A DNA stretch of 64,000 bases from Flagellimonas sp. 389 (GTDB taxonomy: Bacteria > Bacteroidota > Bacteroidia > Flavobacteriales > Flavobacteriaceae). The stretch is from the NCBI RefSeq assembly GCF_018449435.1, contig NZ_JAHCMU010000001.1:1-64000 (forward strand), in the 5' to 3' direction. The position numbers and the translations under genes were made by a program. Shown here piece by piece: positions 1 to 6,956 of this stretch. Below the pieces are notes generated by a model, which was not told the origin of the DNA, did no database searches, and saw only the letters and a program-made list of their open reading frames with translations. Every line of letters begins with the position of its first letter. Position 1 is the first letter of the stretch.

Positions 1-2
1 AG

Positions 3-515
3 TTGACACAATACGGCAACGTGACCATGGCCCTCAAAGGCACAAGACCGGACGGTGTTCCCTTTGAGGACAGCGCGGACTTTAAGTTTACGCCCGTTAC
101 CCTCCAAAATGAAAACGGTTTTTACAATACATTGACGATAACTGAATTCGATAATGACCAAGAGTACAAGTTTAGTTTATTGCGTTTTTTAAGTGCCCCT
201 GATGATGTATATCAAGAAACAGCTTTGGTTTTTTTCATCGTAATCAATAATTTGGGTGATCCTGAGGAAGAGATTGTTCAAGTCAATTTTGGGATAAATA
301 ACTATGCCGTGATCGGTGATGATAACAAGTACTTTATTTTGAATGCCTCAAATGCTTCCGCAGCGGAGCTTTCCAACATTGCTTTTGATCCGGTGACCAA
401 CAACCTTACCTTTTCATACGATTTTAAGTTTGACGGAGATTTCAATGATACTGGTTTTCCCCTTGAGGTTTCGGGCGAGGCGAATGTTTTTGTAGTAGAG
501 GAGGTCGAGGATTGA
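3..515 (+). CDS. Surface protein, 3' part of a paralogue of the next gene (5' end outside window)
   Basis: The reading frame is open from the window edge and ends at a TGA at 513-515. About 170 residues are visible. They align along their whole length with the C-terminal half of the next gene: both have GTRPDG near the start, then a FL(S)xPD(D/E)VYQ segment, then NNYAVIG(N/D)DNKYF and a final V-S-G-x-x-(D/N)-V-F-V motif. This points to a tandem duplication. The neighbour has a lipoprotein signal and collagen-like repeats, so those parts of this gene probably lie upstream of the window. The TTG at position 3 is unlikely to be the true start. Function is unknown; a beta-rich extracellular domain is my inference from the alternating hydrophobic pattern. 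A hairpin terminator follows. Confidence 0.7.
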   Translation: MTQYGNVTMALKGTRPDGVPFEDSADFKFTPVTLQNENGFYNTLTITEFDNDQEYKFSLLRFLSAPDDVYQETALVFFIVINNLGDPEEEIVQVNFGINNYAVIGDDNKYFILNASNASAAELSNIAFDPVTNNLTFSYDFKFDGDFNDTGFPLEVSGEANVFVVEEVED

Positions 516-559
516 TGCCATGCCAATTTTTAGCATTCAAAAAGCTTATTTTGTATTAG

Positions 560-600
560 AGAGGAGAGGGCATCGCAAAAAAGATGTCCTTTTCTCTTTT
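560..600 (+). terminator. Rho-independent-type hairpin after the first paralogue
   Basis: A 15-bp stem (560-574 with 583-597, including three G-T wobble pairs) around an eight-base A-rich loop is followed by TTT. It lies 45 bp after the stop codon of the upstream gene. Confidence 0.55.
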
Positions 601-625
601 GGAGAGGTAATCCTAAAGTTTCTTC

Positions 626-657
626 ATCCGTCAATTCATATGCCCTATCCGTCAATT
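626..657 (+). promoter_or_regulatory. Direct repeat resembling a LytTR-regulator binding site
   Basis: The 11-mer ATCCGTCAATT occurs twice (626-636 and 647-657) with an exact 21-bp period, so both copies lie on the same DNA face. The inner 9-mer TCCGTCAAT matches the general LytTR consensus [TA][AC][CA]GTTN[AG][TG] at all but one position, and the gap of 12 bp is the usual spacing for these regulators. It sits 84 bp before the lipoprotein ATG. A separate inverted repeat, TATGCC-N7-GGCATA (691-709), lies between it and the gene. Binding by a LytTR protein is inference; one such regulator is encoded at 11816-12547. Confidence 0.5.
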
Positions 658-740
658 TTACCTCCTTTTAAAAATTGGACTTAACTATATTATGCCGTGA
701 AGTGGCATAGACTTCTTCTAAAAAGAAACTATTTGTTTTT

Positions 741-1580
741 ATGAGACCAAGGAACATACTCTTACCCTGCCTTTTAATTTTGACCATGTGTTCAACATCC
801 TGCGATGGCGAGGACGGACTGGACGGTGTTAAAGGGGACCCGGGCACTATTGGGGAGACCGGGGCCACTGGTATCAATTGTTGGGACAGCAATGGCAATG
901 GCACAAATGATGCTGAGGAAGATAGTAACCAAGATGGCGAGTTCAATGCGCTTGACTGCCAGGGAGCGGACGGCACCGACGGCACCAATGGAGAAGATGG
1001 GGAAAATGGTACCAATGGAGAAAACGGTACCGATGGTGTTGGTCTTGAAGACATGCTCAAATATGGCTCCATAACGGTAAACCTCCAAGGCACACGGCCA
1101 GATGGCATGGCCTTTACGGATGCTGAAGTTTTTAGGTATACGCCAGTTGATGGCGATGATATCGACACCTATAACAGTGTAGTTCCTACCGCAGTTGGCC
1201 CCGATGTTGAATATCAATTTGAGATACGCCGTTTTCTAAGTACTCCAGATGAAGTATATCAAGTTGCCTATGTAGACATTTCAATATCCATTACCAATCC
1301 TGGAGAGCCTTCCGAAGTCTTTAATCAAGCAACGGTACAGCTGAACAACTATGCGGTCATTGGAAATGATAACAAATATTTTGTCTTGGATGATGATCCT
1401 TACGATAATGATGGCCCGGGCATTAGCGGCTTTATGATCATGGATGTTGCATTTGATACAACAACGAACAATCTCGCGTTCAATTATTCCTTTACCGTAG
1501 CTGCTGCCAACAACGATTCAGAAAACGACCTTGATGTTTCAGGAAGTGTGGATGTATTTGTTTTGGAGCAGATCAATTAA
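741..1580 (+). CDS. Collagen-like lipoprotein with C-terminal paralogous domain
   Basis: This 279-residue protein starts with a short hydrophobic signal ending in STS-Cys21, followed by DGEDG. Cys21 is the likely lipidated residue, and the acidic residues after it fit the surface-export signal of flavobacterial lipoproteins. Residues 23-44 and 75-101 are Gly-x-y runs like collagen (GLDGVKGDPG, GTNGEDGENG). Between them, residues 49-72 form an Asp/Asn-rich, probably calcium-binding loop with a Cys at each end (47 and 73). Residues 105-279 are the domain shared with the preceding gene. A perfect hairpin terminator follows the stop. Function is unknown; a surface-exposed, calcium-stabilised protein is inferred. 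The upstream region carries a LytTR-like direct repeat. Confidence 0.85.
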   Translation: MRPRNILLPCLLILTMCSTSCDGEDGLDGVKGDPGTIGETGATGINCWDSNGNGTNDAEEDSNQDGEFNALDCQGADGTDGTNGEDGENGTNGENGTDGVGLEDMLKYGSITVNLQGTRPDGMAFTDAEVFRYTPVDGDDIDTYNSVVPTAVGPDVEYQFEIRRFLSTPDEVYQVAYVDISISITNPGEPSEVFNQATVQLNNYAVIGNDNKYFVLDDDPYDNDGPGISGFMIMDVAFDTTTNNLAFNYSFTVAAANNDSENDLDVSGSVDVFVLEQIN

Positions 1581-1621
1581 AGGTTGGTTTTCAGTACTAA
1601 TAGTTTCATTTTTTGTATTTT

Positions 1622-2674
1622 TCATTTTTTGGGGCCAAGATTTGAATCTTGGCCTTTTTTTGTTGCAGTCGATACTGGAGCCATATTTAAAACTTCATCA
1701 AAAAATAAATGGGTCTCTTTTTGAACAGAACTCAAATCTTTTGAGGTAACAAAAGATGTCATTACATGTTCGCCAACTTCCGGGAACGCAATCTTGCGCT
1801 TAAGATCTTCAGGAGTACCAAGTTGGTCGTACATCTGCAACATTGCCGGTACGGAGACCACCTTATCCTGTATGGAATCGTTTTTATAAAAGTATCCTAG
1901 AAAAACGGGCTGATCTACCTTTTCAAAAGTTTCTGGTACCATCGTGTTATCCACTAAAGTTTGTAAATGTGTCAAAGCCTCTACCCTATATTTTGGGGTC
2001 CAGTATTTCTTTTCCTCCTCGGTGGATTCGGGTTCATGGTAATTGCCCTGTTTTACCAATTTTGCTAATTGCAGTCCCCAAGGACCTCCCAATAGTTTTG
2101 CATTTGGGTCATAAATTTCTATGTTGGGCGAATACAGAAGTAGTCCAACAACATCGGCATCACCTCCAGCTAAGTGGAGTGCCAAGGTACCTCCGGTAGA
2201 TGTGGCCATAATAATCACCTTATCCCCCAATTGTTTTGCAATGGCAATGGCTTCCTTTGCAGAAGCCACCAAAGCATCTGCCGTTAAGTCCAACATCGCC
2301 TCTTTTTCAACCAGGCCGTGCCCTGCCAAACGAGGCAAGTATAGGTTGCAGCCATAACGCTTTGCCGTTTCAATATGTAACGGATGCCCTTCCATACGGC
2401 TGGCGGACCAACCGTGCAAATACACGATACTGTATTCGGTCTTTTTTGGTATACTATCAAACCAAATAATTTGGGCGTCATTATTTGGTTTTAAGTTTTC
2501 TACGGAAGCTTCCCTTTTAGTTATCCATTCCTCCAACTCCACTAAATCTGAAGTCACTTTGGGCAACGTTTTATCCATATCTGGAACAGCTACCTTGGGT
2601 CCAAAGAAATAAACCAATCCTAGAATGACAATTAACAACAGTACGCCTTTTACAATTTTAAAGAACAGTTTCAT
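1622..2674 (-). CDS. Membrane-anchored alpha/beta hydrolase
   Basis: A 350-residue protein. Residues 6-25 form a single N-terminal membrane segment, so the hydrolase domain is probably periplasmic or anchored. HGWS at 87-90 is the oxyanion-hole loop, and TSTGG (158-162) is the nucleophile elbow with Ser159. A C-terminal acid (Asp266 or Asp270) and His303 in GEHVMTS complete a plausible triad. The family resembles serine aminopeptidase/lysophospholipase-type hydrolases; the substrate cannot be read from sequence. The last about 12 codons (KKGQDSNLGPKK) are encoded by the terminator of the convergent gene, so the natural C-terminus may have been extended by loss of an earlier stop. It is divergent from the Nramp-like gene. 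Confidence 0.85.
   Translation of the reverse strand: MKLFFKIVKGVLLLIVILGLVYFFGPKVAVPDMDKTLPKVTSDLVELEEWITKREASVENLKPNNDAQIIWFDSIPKKTEYSIVYLHGWSASRMEGHPLHIETAKRYGCNLYLPRLAGHGLVEKEAMLDLTADALVASAKEAIAIAKQLGDKVIIMATSTGGTLALHLAGGDADVVGLLLYSPNIEIYDPNAKLLGGPWGLQLAKLVKQGNYHEPESTEEEKKYWTPKYRVEALTHLQTLVDNTMVPETFEKVDQPVFLGYFYKNDSIQDKVVSVPAMLQMYDQLGTPEDLKRKIAFPEVGEHVMTSFVTSKDLSSVQKETHLFFDEVLNMAPVSTATKKGQDSNLGPKK
1633..1661 (+). terminator. Rho-independent terminator of the collagen-like lipoprotein gene
   Basis: GGCCAAGATT-TG-AATCTTGGCC (1633-1654) is a perfect inverted repeat followed by seven T. It lies inside the last codons of the opposite-strand hydrolase gene. The minus strand lacks a T-tract, so it acts on the plus strand only. 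Confidence 0.9.
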
Positions 2675-2766
2675 CTTAAATCGTTTTGGTTTATCAGTAT
2701 ACTTATAAAAGCTTTTTACGGAATACTATAAATATACTATTTTAGACCACTGTACATTAACTATTT

Positions 2767-4020
2767 ATGTCAAAACTGAAAACGCTGTTAAAAAACCTGG
2801 GGCCGGGATTGCTCTTTGCCAGTATGGCCATTGGAACATCCCACTTGGTACTTTCAACAAAGGCAGGGGCACAGTATGGTTGGGTAATGGTCATCCCCAT
2901 AGTATTGGCAAACTTATTTAAATATCCATTTTTTGAGTTTGGGATACGCTATACCTCGGTCACGGGAAAAAGTTTGGTAGAAGGTTATCTAAACCTTGGA
3001 AAAAAGTATTTATGGGTCTATGCCTTTGTGACCCTTGTATCCACCTTTACAATTTTAGCTGCGCTCTATGTAGTTACGGCAGGGCTCTTTATTAACCTGT
3101 TCAATATTGCATCTATTGGTGTTAACAGTATTGCTTTAGCACTGTTTATCTTTATTAGTGCGGTACTGATCATTGGAAAATACCGATTTTTGGAAAATTC
3201 CTTAAAAGCCGTTATTTCTATTCTGTTCGTTGCATTGATAATTACTACTGTTTTGGTTTTGCACAAAGGACAGGTGCCCGGTGCAGAAACATACCAAAGA
3301 CCTGCCATCTTTAATGAAGCCGGTATTCTTTTTTTAATTGGATTGATGGGTTGGATGCCTACCGCCGTGGAAGCTTCTGGCTGGGTAAGCCTTTGGAGCA
3401 TAGAGAATATAAAGACCATGAAAGAAAAGCCTTCTTTGAAGATGGCACTACAAGAGTTTAATGTGGGTTACTTTTTAACGGCACTCCTAGCTATCTTCTT
3501 CTTGGTTATTGGTTGGATGACCCTTTACGGTACAGGAACAGAATTGAGCGGAAGCGCCGTAGTCTTCGCAAACCAAGTAGTGAGCCTTTTTACAGTACAT
3601 ATTGGGAATTGGGCCTACTTTTTAATTGCCATAGCTGCGTTTGCCACCATGTTCAGTACTTGTATGACGGCACATGATGCGGTTTCGCGGGTAAGTATAG
3701 ATGTTTTACAAAAACTCTTTCCTCAAAAAGACCATTTATTGAAAAAGAATGTTTTCACCATTACGGTACTACTTATGGCATTGATCAATTGGATGGTAAT
3801 CGTCTTGTTCGGTGGCAATATGGGAAATCTGGTGGCCTTGGCCACTTTTGTATCTTTTATAATGGCGCCCTTGATTGGATGGATGAACCTTAAAACCGTA
3901 ATTGGAAACGATATTCCAAAGGTAAATAAACCAAAAGCAGGACTTCGGATTTTAACCTATCTGGGCATCTTTTTCCTTTCCTTTTTTGCGCTCTACTATT
4001 TTTGGATGGTTATCCGTTAA
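2767..4020 (+). CDS. Nramp-family membrane transporter lacking the canonical metal-binding motifs
   Basis: This 417-residue protein has about eleven hydrophobic segments and the Nramp/SLC11 layout. In manganese/iron Nramp proteins the first helix carries DPGN and the sixth carries MPH. Here the equivalent of DPGN, after GPGLLFASM, reads AIGTSH (residues 21-26). The sixth-helix motif reads GWMPTAVEAS (195-204), with the His replaced by Thr. The protein is therefore unlikely to be a standard MntH; the transported substrate may be another ion or an organic solute. Its stop codon overlaps the stop of the convergent OmpA-family gene within TTAA. It is divergent from the hydrolase, with 92 bp between them. 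Confidence 0.8.
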   Translation: MSKLKTLLKNLGPGLLFASMAIGTSHLVLSTKAGAQYGWVMVIPIVLANLFKYPFFEFGIRYTSVTGKSLVEGYLNLGKKYLWVYAFVTLVSTFTILAALYVVTAGLFINLFNIASIGVNSIALALFIFISAVLIIGKYRFLENSLKAVISILFVALIITTVLVLHKGQVPGAETYQRPAIFNEAGILFLIGLMGWMPTAVEASGWVSLWSIENIKTMKEKPSLKMALQEFNVGYFLTALLAIFFLVIGWMTLYGTGTELSGSAVVFANQVVSLFTVHIGNWAYFLIAIAAFATMFSTCMTAHDAVSRVSIDVLQKLFPQKDHLLKKNVFTITVLLMALINWMVIVLFGGNMGNLVALATFVSFIMAPLIGWMNLKTVIGNDIPKVNKPKAGLRILTYLGIFFLSFFALYYFWMVIR

Positions 4021-5957
4021 TCGAAAATAAGATTATCGTTCAAGACCACTATCAAAGACCGTTGGTTCTGCTGATGTAGCATTTCCAAACAAAAAACGCC
4101 ATTGGTGCAGTTGTTCAAGATTTTATTTTCTCCGTACCCTACAGAATATAAAATATTGGACTCGGAAACTCCGTTCTTGAGCAAATAGTTTTTGATGGCA
4201 TCCGACCTGTTTTGCGTCAACCTAAAGTTGGTGCTACTTCCTCCCCTACTATCTGTATAGGTTTCTACCCTCAACTGTGCACTGGGGAAGCTTTTAATAA
4301 ACGACACTACTTTATCAAGTTCGGTTTCAATTTCGGCCGTAAGCTGGGTTGAATTTCTACCAAAAAAGAATTTTTTAAGTTTTACTACGGTTTGGTTTTC
4401 CTTCTTTTCCACCAAATCGTCATATTCGGCAATTTCAATAGTATGGTTGGAATTTTTCATTGCTTCCAGCACTTCTTCAGAAAATTGCCTGCTGTAAGTA
4501 GCGTAACGTTCCTTAGTAGATTCCAGCTTCACCTCTTTCTCCCATGGAATTTCAAGTCTGTAGTTCCCTTCTGTATCAGAAAATGTTTCTGCCAATAATG
4601 CACCCTGCAAGTCCAATAGCCTTACTACAGCATTTTCGACCATGACAGCTCTGTTACCGGGTTCCTTCACCACTCCTTTGAATACCAATGTTCTAAGACC
4701 AGGTCTTTCGGCCACCTTGAATCCATACAAGTCATCCTTGCCTTTTCCACCAGTTCTATTCGATGAGAAATATCCTAAAAGTCCATCTCCATCGTTCCTC
4801 ATGATAAAACCAAAATCATCTTCGGCAGAATTGATGCCCTCTCCCAAGTTTACAGGAATACTGAAGCTATCATCTTCCATGTTGGATTTGTACACATCCA
4901 TCCCGCCCAGGCCATAAAAAACGTCTGAAGAAAAATAAAAGCTATCTTCAAAAACGAATGGGGCAATTTCATTTCCTGGGGAATTGATCCTTGGTCCCAA
5001 ATTTATAGGTGCAGACATAATCTGCCCTCTATTGGTATACACATAGTAAATATCCGTGCCTCCATAACTGTCCTCAAAATTTGCCGAAAAATAGAGCCGT
5101 TCACTAATTTCATCATAAAAAGGATAATAGAAAGAAGTGCTCAAATCTTTCAGCAATAAACGAAAAGTACCGTCTAAAGGTTGCATCCCAATGGCCAATG
5201 CATTTTTTCCATTCTTATCAAAAGACAATTTTCCGTTTTCGGTATTGGACAATACATATAGAATGGCATTGAGTCCTTTTGAGTAATACGGTGTGGCCCT
5301 GTGATATTTTGATTCTGGAATTTCCGTTAAAGGTTTTGACCAAGCAGAAATTTGACCATCCGGTCTTGCCTCAGCGCTAAAAATATTCAAGTAGCTCTCA
5401 TAATCGGTTTTTGAATCTTGTGGCCTTCCGCTCGAAAACAATAATTGATCACCATAAAAAGAAGGTGAAAAATCGGAATAGGAACTGTTGGTCTTTAAAT
5501 TGAATATCTTAAAGTCCAGCGCTATATCCGCCTTGCTATCCTTAGCAAGTATTTGGGTATTAAATTCCAGATTTTCTAAAAACTCAGCATCAAAATTAGG
5601 TGAAATCTTTGCGAGAAAATCGTTTGTTTTAGTCTTATCCTCAATTTTGGAAAGACTACGCATCAATTTATTTAGTTGATGGTTTCCAATCAATGTATCT
5701 TTCTCATAAAGCTTAAGATAAGCCTCTGAAGCTTTTTCAAAATTGTCTGTTTTAAAATAAGCATCTGCTAGATTCAAGTATTGTTGCTCATCTAGCGTTC
5801 CTTTTAATAAATCTTGTTCATAGGCCTGTATAGCTTCCTTATAATTATATTGAAAAAAGTAACCATCTCCCTTGGATTTCGTTGATTGAGCAAAGCCAAT
5901 GGTCATCCCAAAAATGGAGAACAGTAGTAGAACGAATATTTTTCTTGTTTGTACCAT
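4017..5957 (-). CDS. OmpA-family protein with TPR and PD40 repeats, T9SS-associated
   Basis: This 646-residue protein is the third gene of the adhesin-PorP-OmpA cassette, starting 1 bp after the PorP stop. It has a signal peptide (about 1-23, cut after FAQ) and TPR-like helices (about 27-130). A region of WD40-like PD40 blades follows (about 155-430, with LLFSSGRP, LYFSAN, FYFSSD and GYFSSNR strands). A carboxypeptidase-regulatory-like beta domain spans about 435-510. The C-terminal OmpA domain (about 535-640) carries the peptidoglycan-binding signature around TDSRGG and NxxLTQNRSDAI. This architecture matches PorE and related outer-membrane/peptidoglycan linkers that accompany PorP/SprF proteins. 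It probably anchors the secreted adhesin complex to the cell wall; that role is inferred. Confidence 0.88.
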   Translation of the reverse strand: MVQTRKIFVLLLFSIFGMTIGFAQSTKSKGDGYFFQYNYKEAIQAYEQDLLKGTLDEQQYLNLADAYFKTDNFEKASEAYLKLYEKDTLIGNHQLNKLMRSLSKIEDKTKTNDFLAKISPNFDAEFLENLEFNTQILAKDSKADIALDFKIFNLKTNSSYSDFSPSFYGDQLLFSSGRPQDSKTDYESYLNIFSAEARPDGQISAWSKPLTEIPESKYHRATPYYSKGLNAILYVLSNTENGKLSFDKNGKNALAIGMQPLDGTFRLLLKDLSTSFYYPFYDEISERLYFSANFEDSYGGTDIYYVYTNRGQIMSAPINLGPRINSPGNEIAPFVFEDSFYFSSDVFYGLGGMDVYKSNMEDDSFSIPVNLGEGINSAEDDFGFIMRNDGDGLLGYFSSNRTGGKGKDDLYGFKVAERPGLRTLVFKGVVKEPGNRAVMVENAVVRLLDLQGALLAETFSDTEGNYRLEIPWEKEVKLESTKERYATYSRQFSEEVLEAMKNSNHTIEIAEYDDLVEKKENQTVVKLKKFFFGRNSTQLTAEIETELDKVVSFIKSFPSAQLRVETYTDSRGGSSTNFRLTQNRSDAIKNYLLKNGVSESNILYSVGYGENKILNNCTNGVFCLEMLHQQNQRSLIVVLNDNLIFD

Positions 5958-5958
5958 G

Positions 5959-6948
5959 TTAGAAAAATCTTGGAGAATCTATCTGTTTTGGTTTTCCTTT
6001 TAGTTTTTTATCCCTTTTTCCTTTGGAATTTCCACTGCCAAAACCACCCCTGCCAATATAAAATTTTAATATCGCTTCATGGGAACCACCACTAAATTCG
6101 CCAAGTGCATTAGTATTGTAATCATAAGAATATCCTATAAACAACCCATTGGATATTTGAAAACCGGCCAACCCACTGACAGCATTGTCAAAACGGTAAG
6201 CAGCACCTATAGTGAGCGCGTCAATAAACTGAAAATTTGCCGATATGTTAATATTCAACGGGGAATTTTGCAAGTAATTTAGTAAAAATGCAGGCTTGAA
6301 CTTTGTTCTATCCGATAGTTGAAAAACATAACCCCCTATCAAATTAAACTGTAGATTATCCTCAACTATGGTCGCTACCTCATCATTATATAGCCCATTG
6401 GTTAAAAAATTGGGAACTGAAATCCCTGTATACCAATCCTCTTCGTATAGAAAAAGTCCAGCGCCAACAGTAGGATAAAAATTGCTTACATTTTCATTGC
6501 CAAGAATTGGATCTAGTGGGTTGTTTATACTCCCTTCCGAATAATCAAGATTGAGCAAAGAACCTCCTGCAGCCATTCCAAAAGAAAGTTTCGTAATATC
6601 GGATATATTGATTTGGTAGGAATAGGACACATCTATAAAGGTTTGATCCGATGGCCCGAGCTGGTCGTTGACCACATTAAAACCCAGTCCCATTTTTTCG
6701 TTACCAAAAGGTATGTTAGCTCCAAAGCGCATGGTAGTCGGCGCGCCGGGAATATCTACCCATTGTGCGCGGTACAGACCCGCAATTTCAGGAGATTCCA
6801 CTGTACCTACATAGGCAGGATTAAAACTACCGATGTTGTACATATACTGAGTATACTGCGGTTCTTTTTGAGCATGACCAACTGTAATGACTCCGAAAAC
6901 CACCAGCAGAAAATGTATATATACGATAAGACCAATATTCTTTGGCAT
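5959..6948 (-). CDS. PorP/SprF family type IX secretion outer-membrane protein
   Basis: This 329-residue protein has a signal peptide (about 1-26, ending at GHA) followed by the family start QKEPQYTQYMYNIGSFNPAYVG, shown here as two parts: QKEPQYTQYMYN and IGSFNPAYVG. Repeated amphipathic strands with G-Y/F patterns suggest a beta barrel of about 14 strands, and the tail is basic (KGKRDKKLKGKPK). PorP/SprF proteins work with one partner adhesin of type B sorting domain and help to secrete or anchor it. Its position 8 bp after the adhesin and 1 bp before the OmpA gene supports this pairing. Confidence 0.92.
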   Translation of the reverse strand: MPKNIGLIVYIHFLLVVFGVITVGHAQKEPQYTQYMYNIGSFNPAYVGTVESPEIAGLYRAQWVDIPGAPTTMRFGANIPFGNEKMGLGFNVVNDQLGPSDQTFIDVSYSYQINISDITKLSFGMAAGGSLLNLDYSEGSINNPLDPILGNENVSNFYPTVGAGLFLYEEDWYTGISVPNFLTNGLYNDEVATIVEDNLQFNLIGGYVFQLSDRTKFKPAFLLNYLQNSPLNINISANFQFIDALTIGAAYRFDNAVSGLAGFQISNGLFIGYSYDYNTNALGEFSGGSHEAILKFYIGRGGFGSGNSKGKRDKKLKGKPKQIDSPRFF

Positions 6949-6956
6949 ATTTTAAT

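Noticed and set aside
668..1168. A 166-residue minus-strand frame opposite the collagen-like repeats, rich in Ser/Pro/Val
   Set aside because: It is the reverse-complement shadow of Gly-x-y coding sequence; low complexity, no start context and it crosses the promoter region.
2767..4020. Naming the Nramp-like gene mntH
   Set aside because: Both metal-ligand motifs are absent, so the manganese transporter name is not supported.
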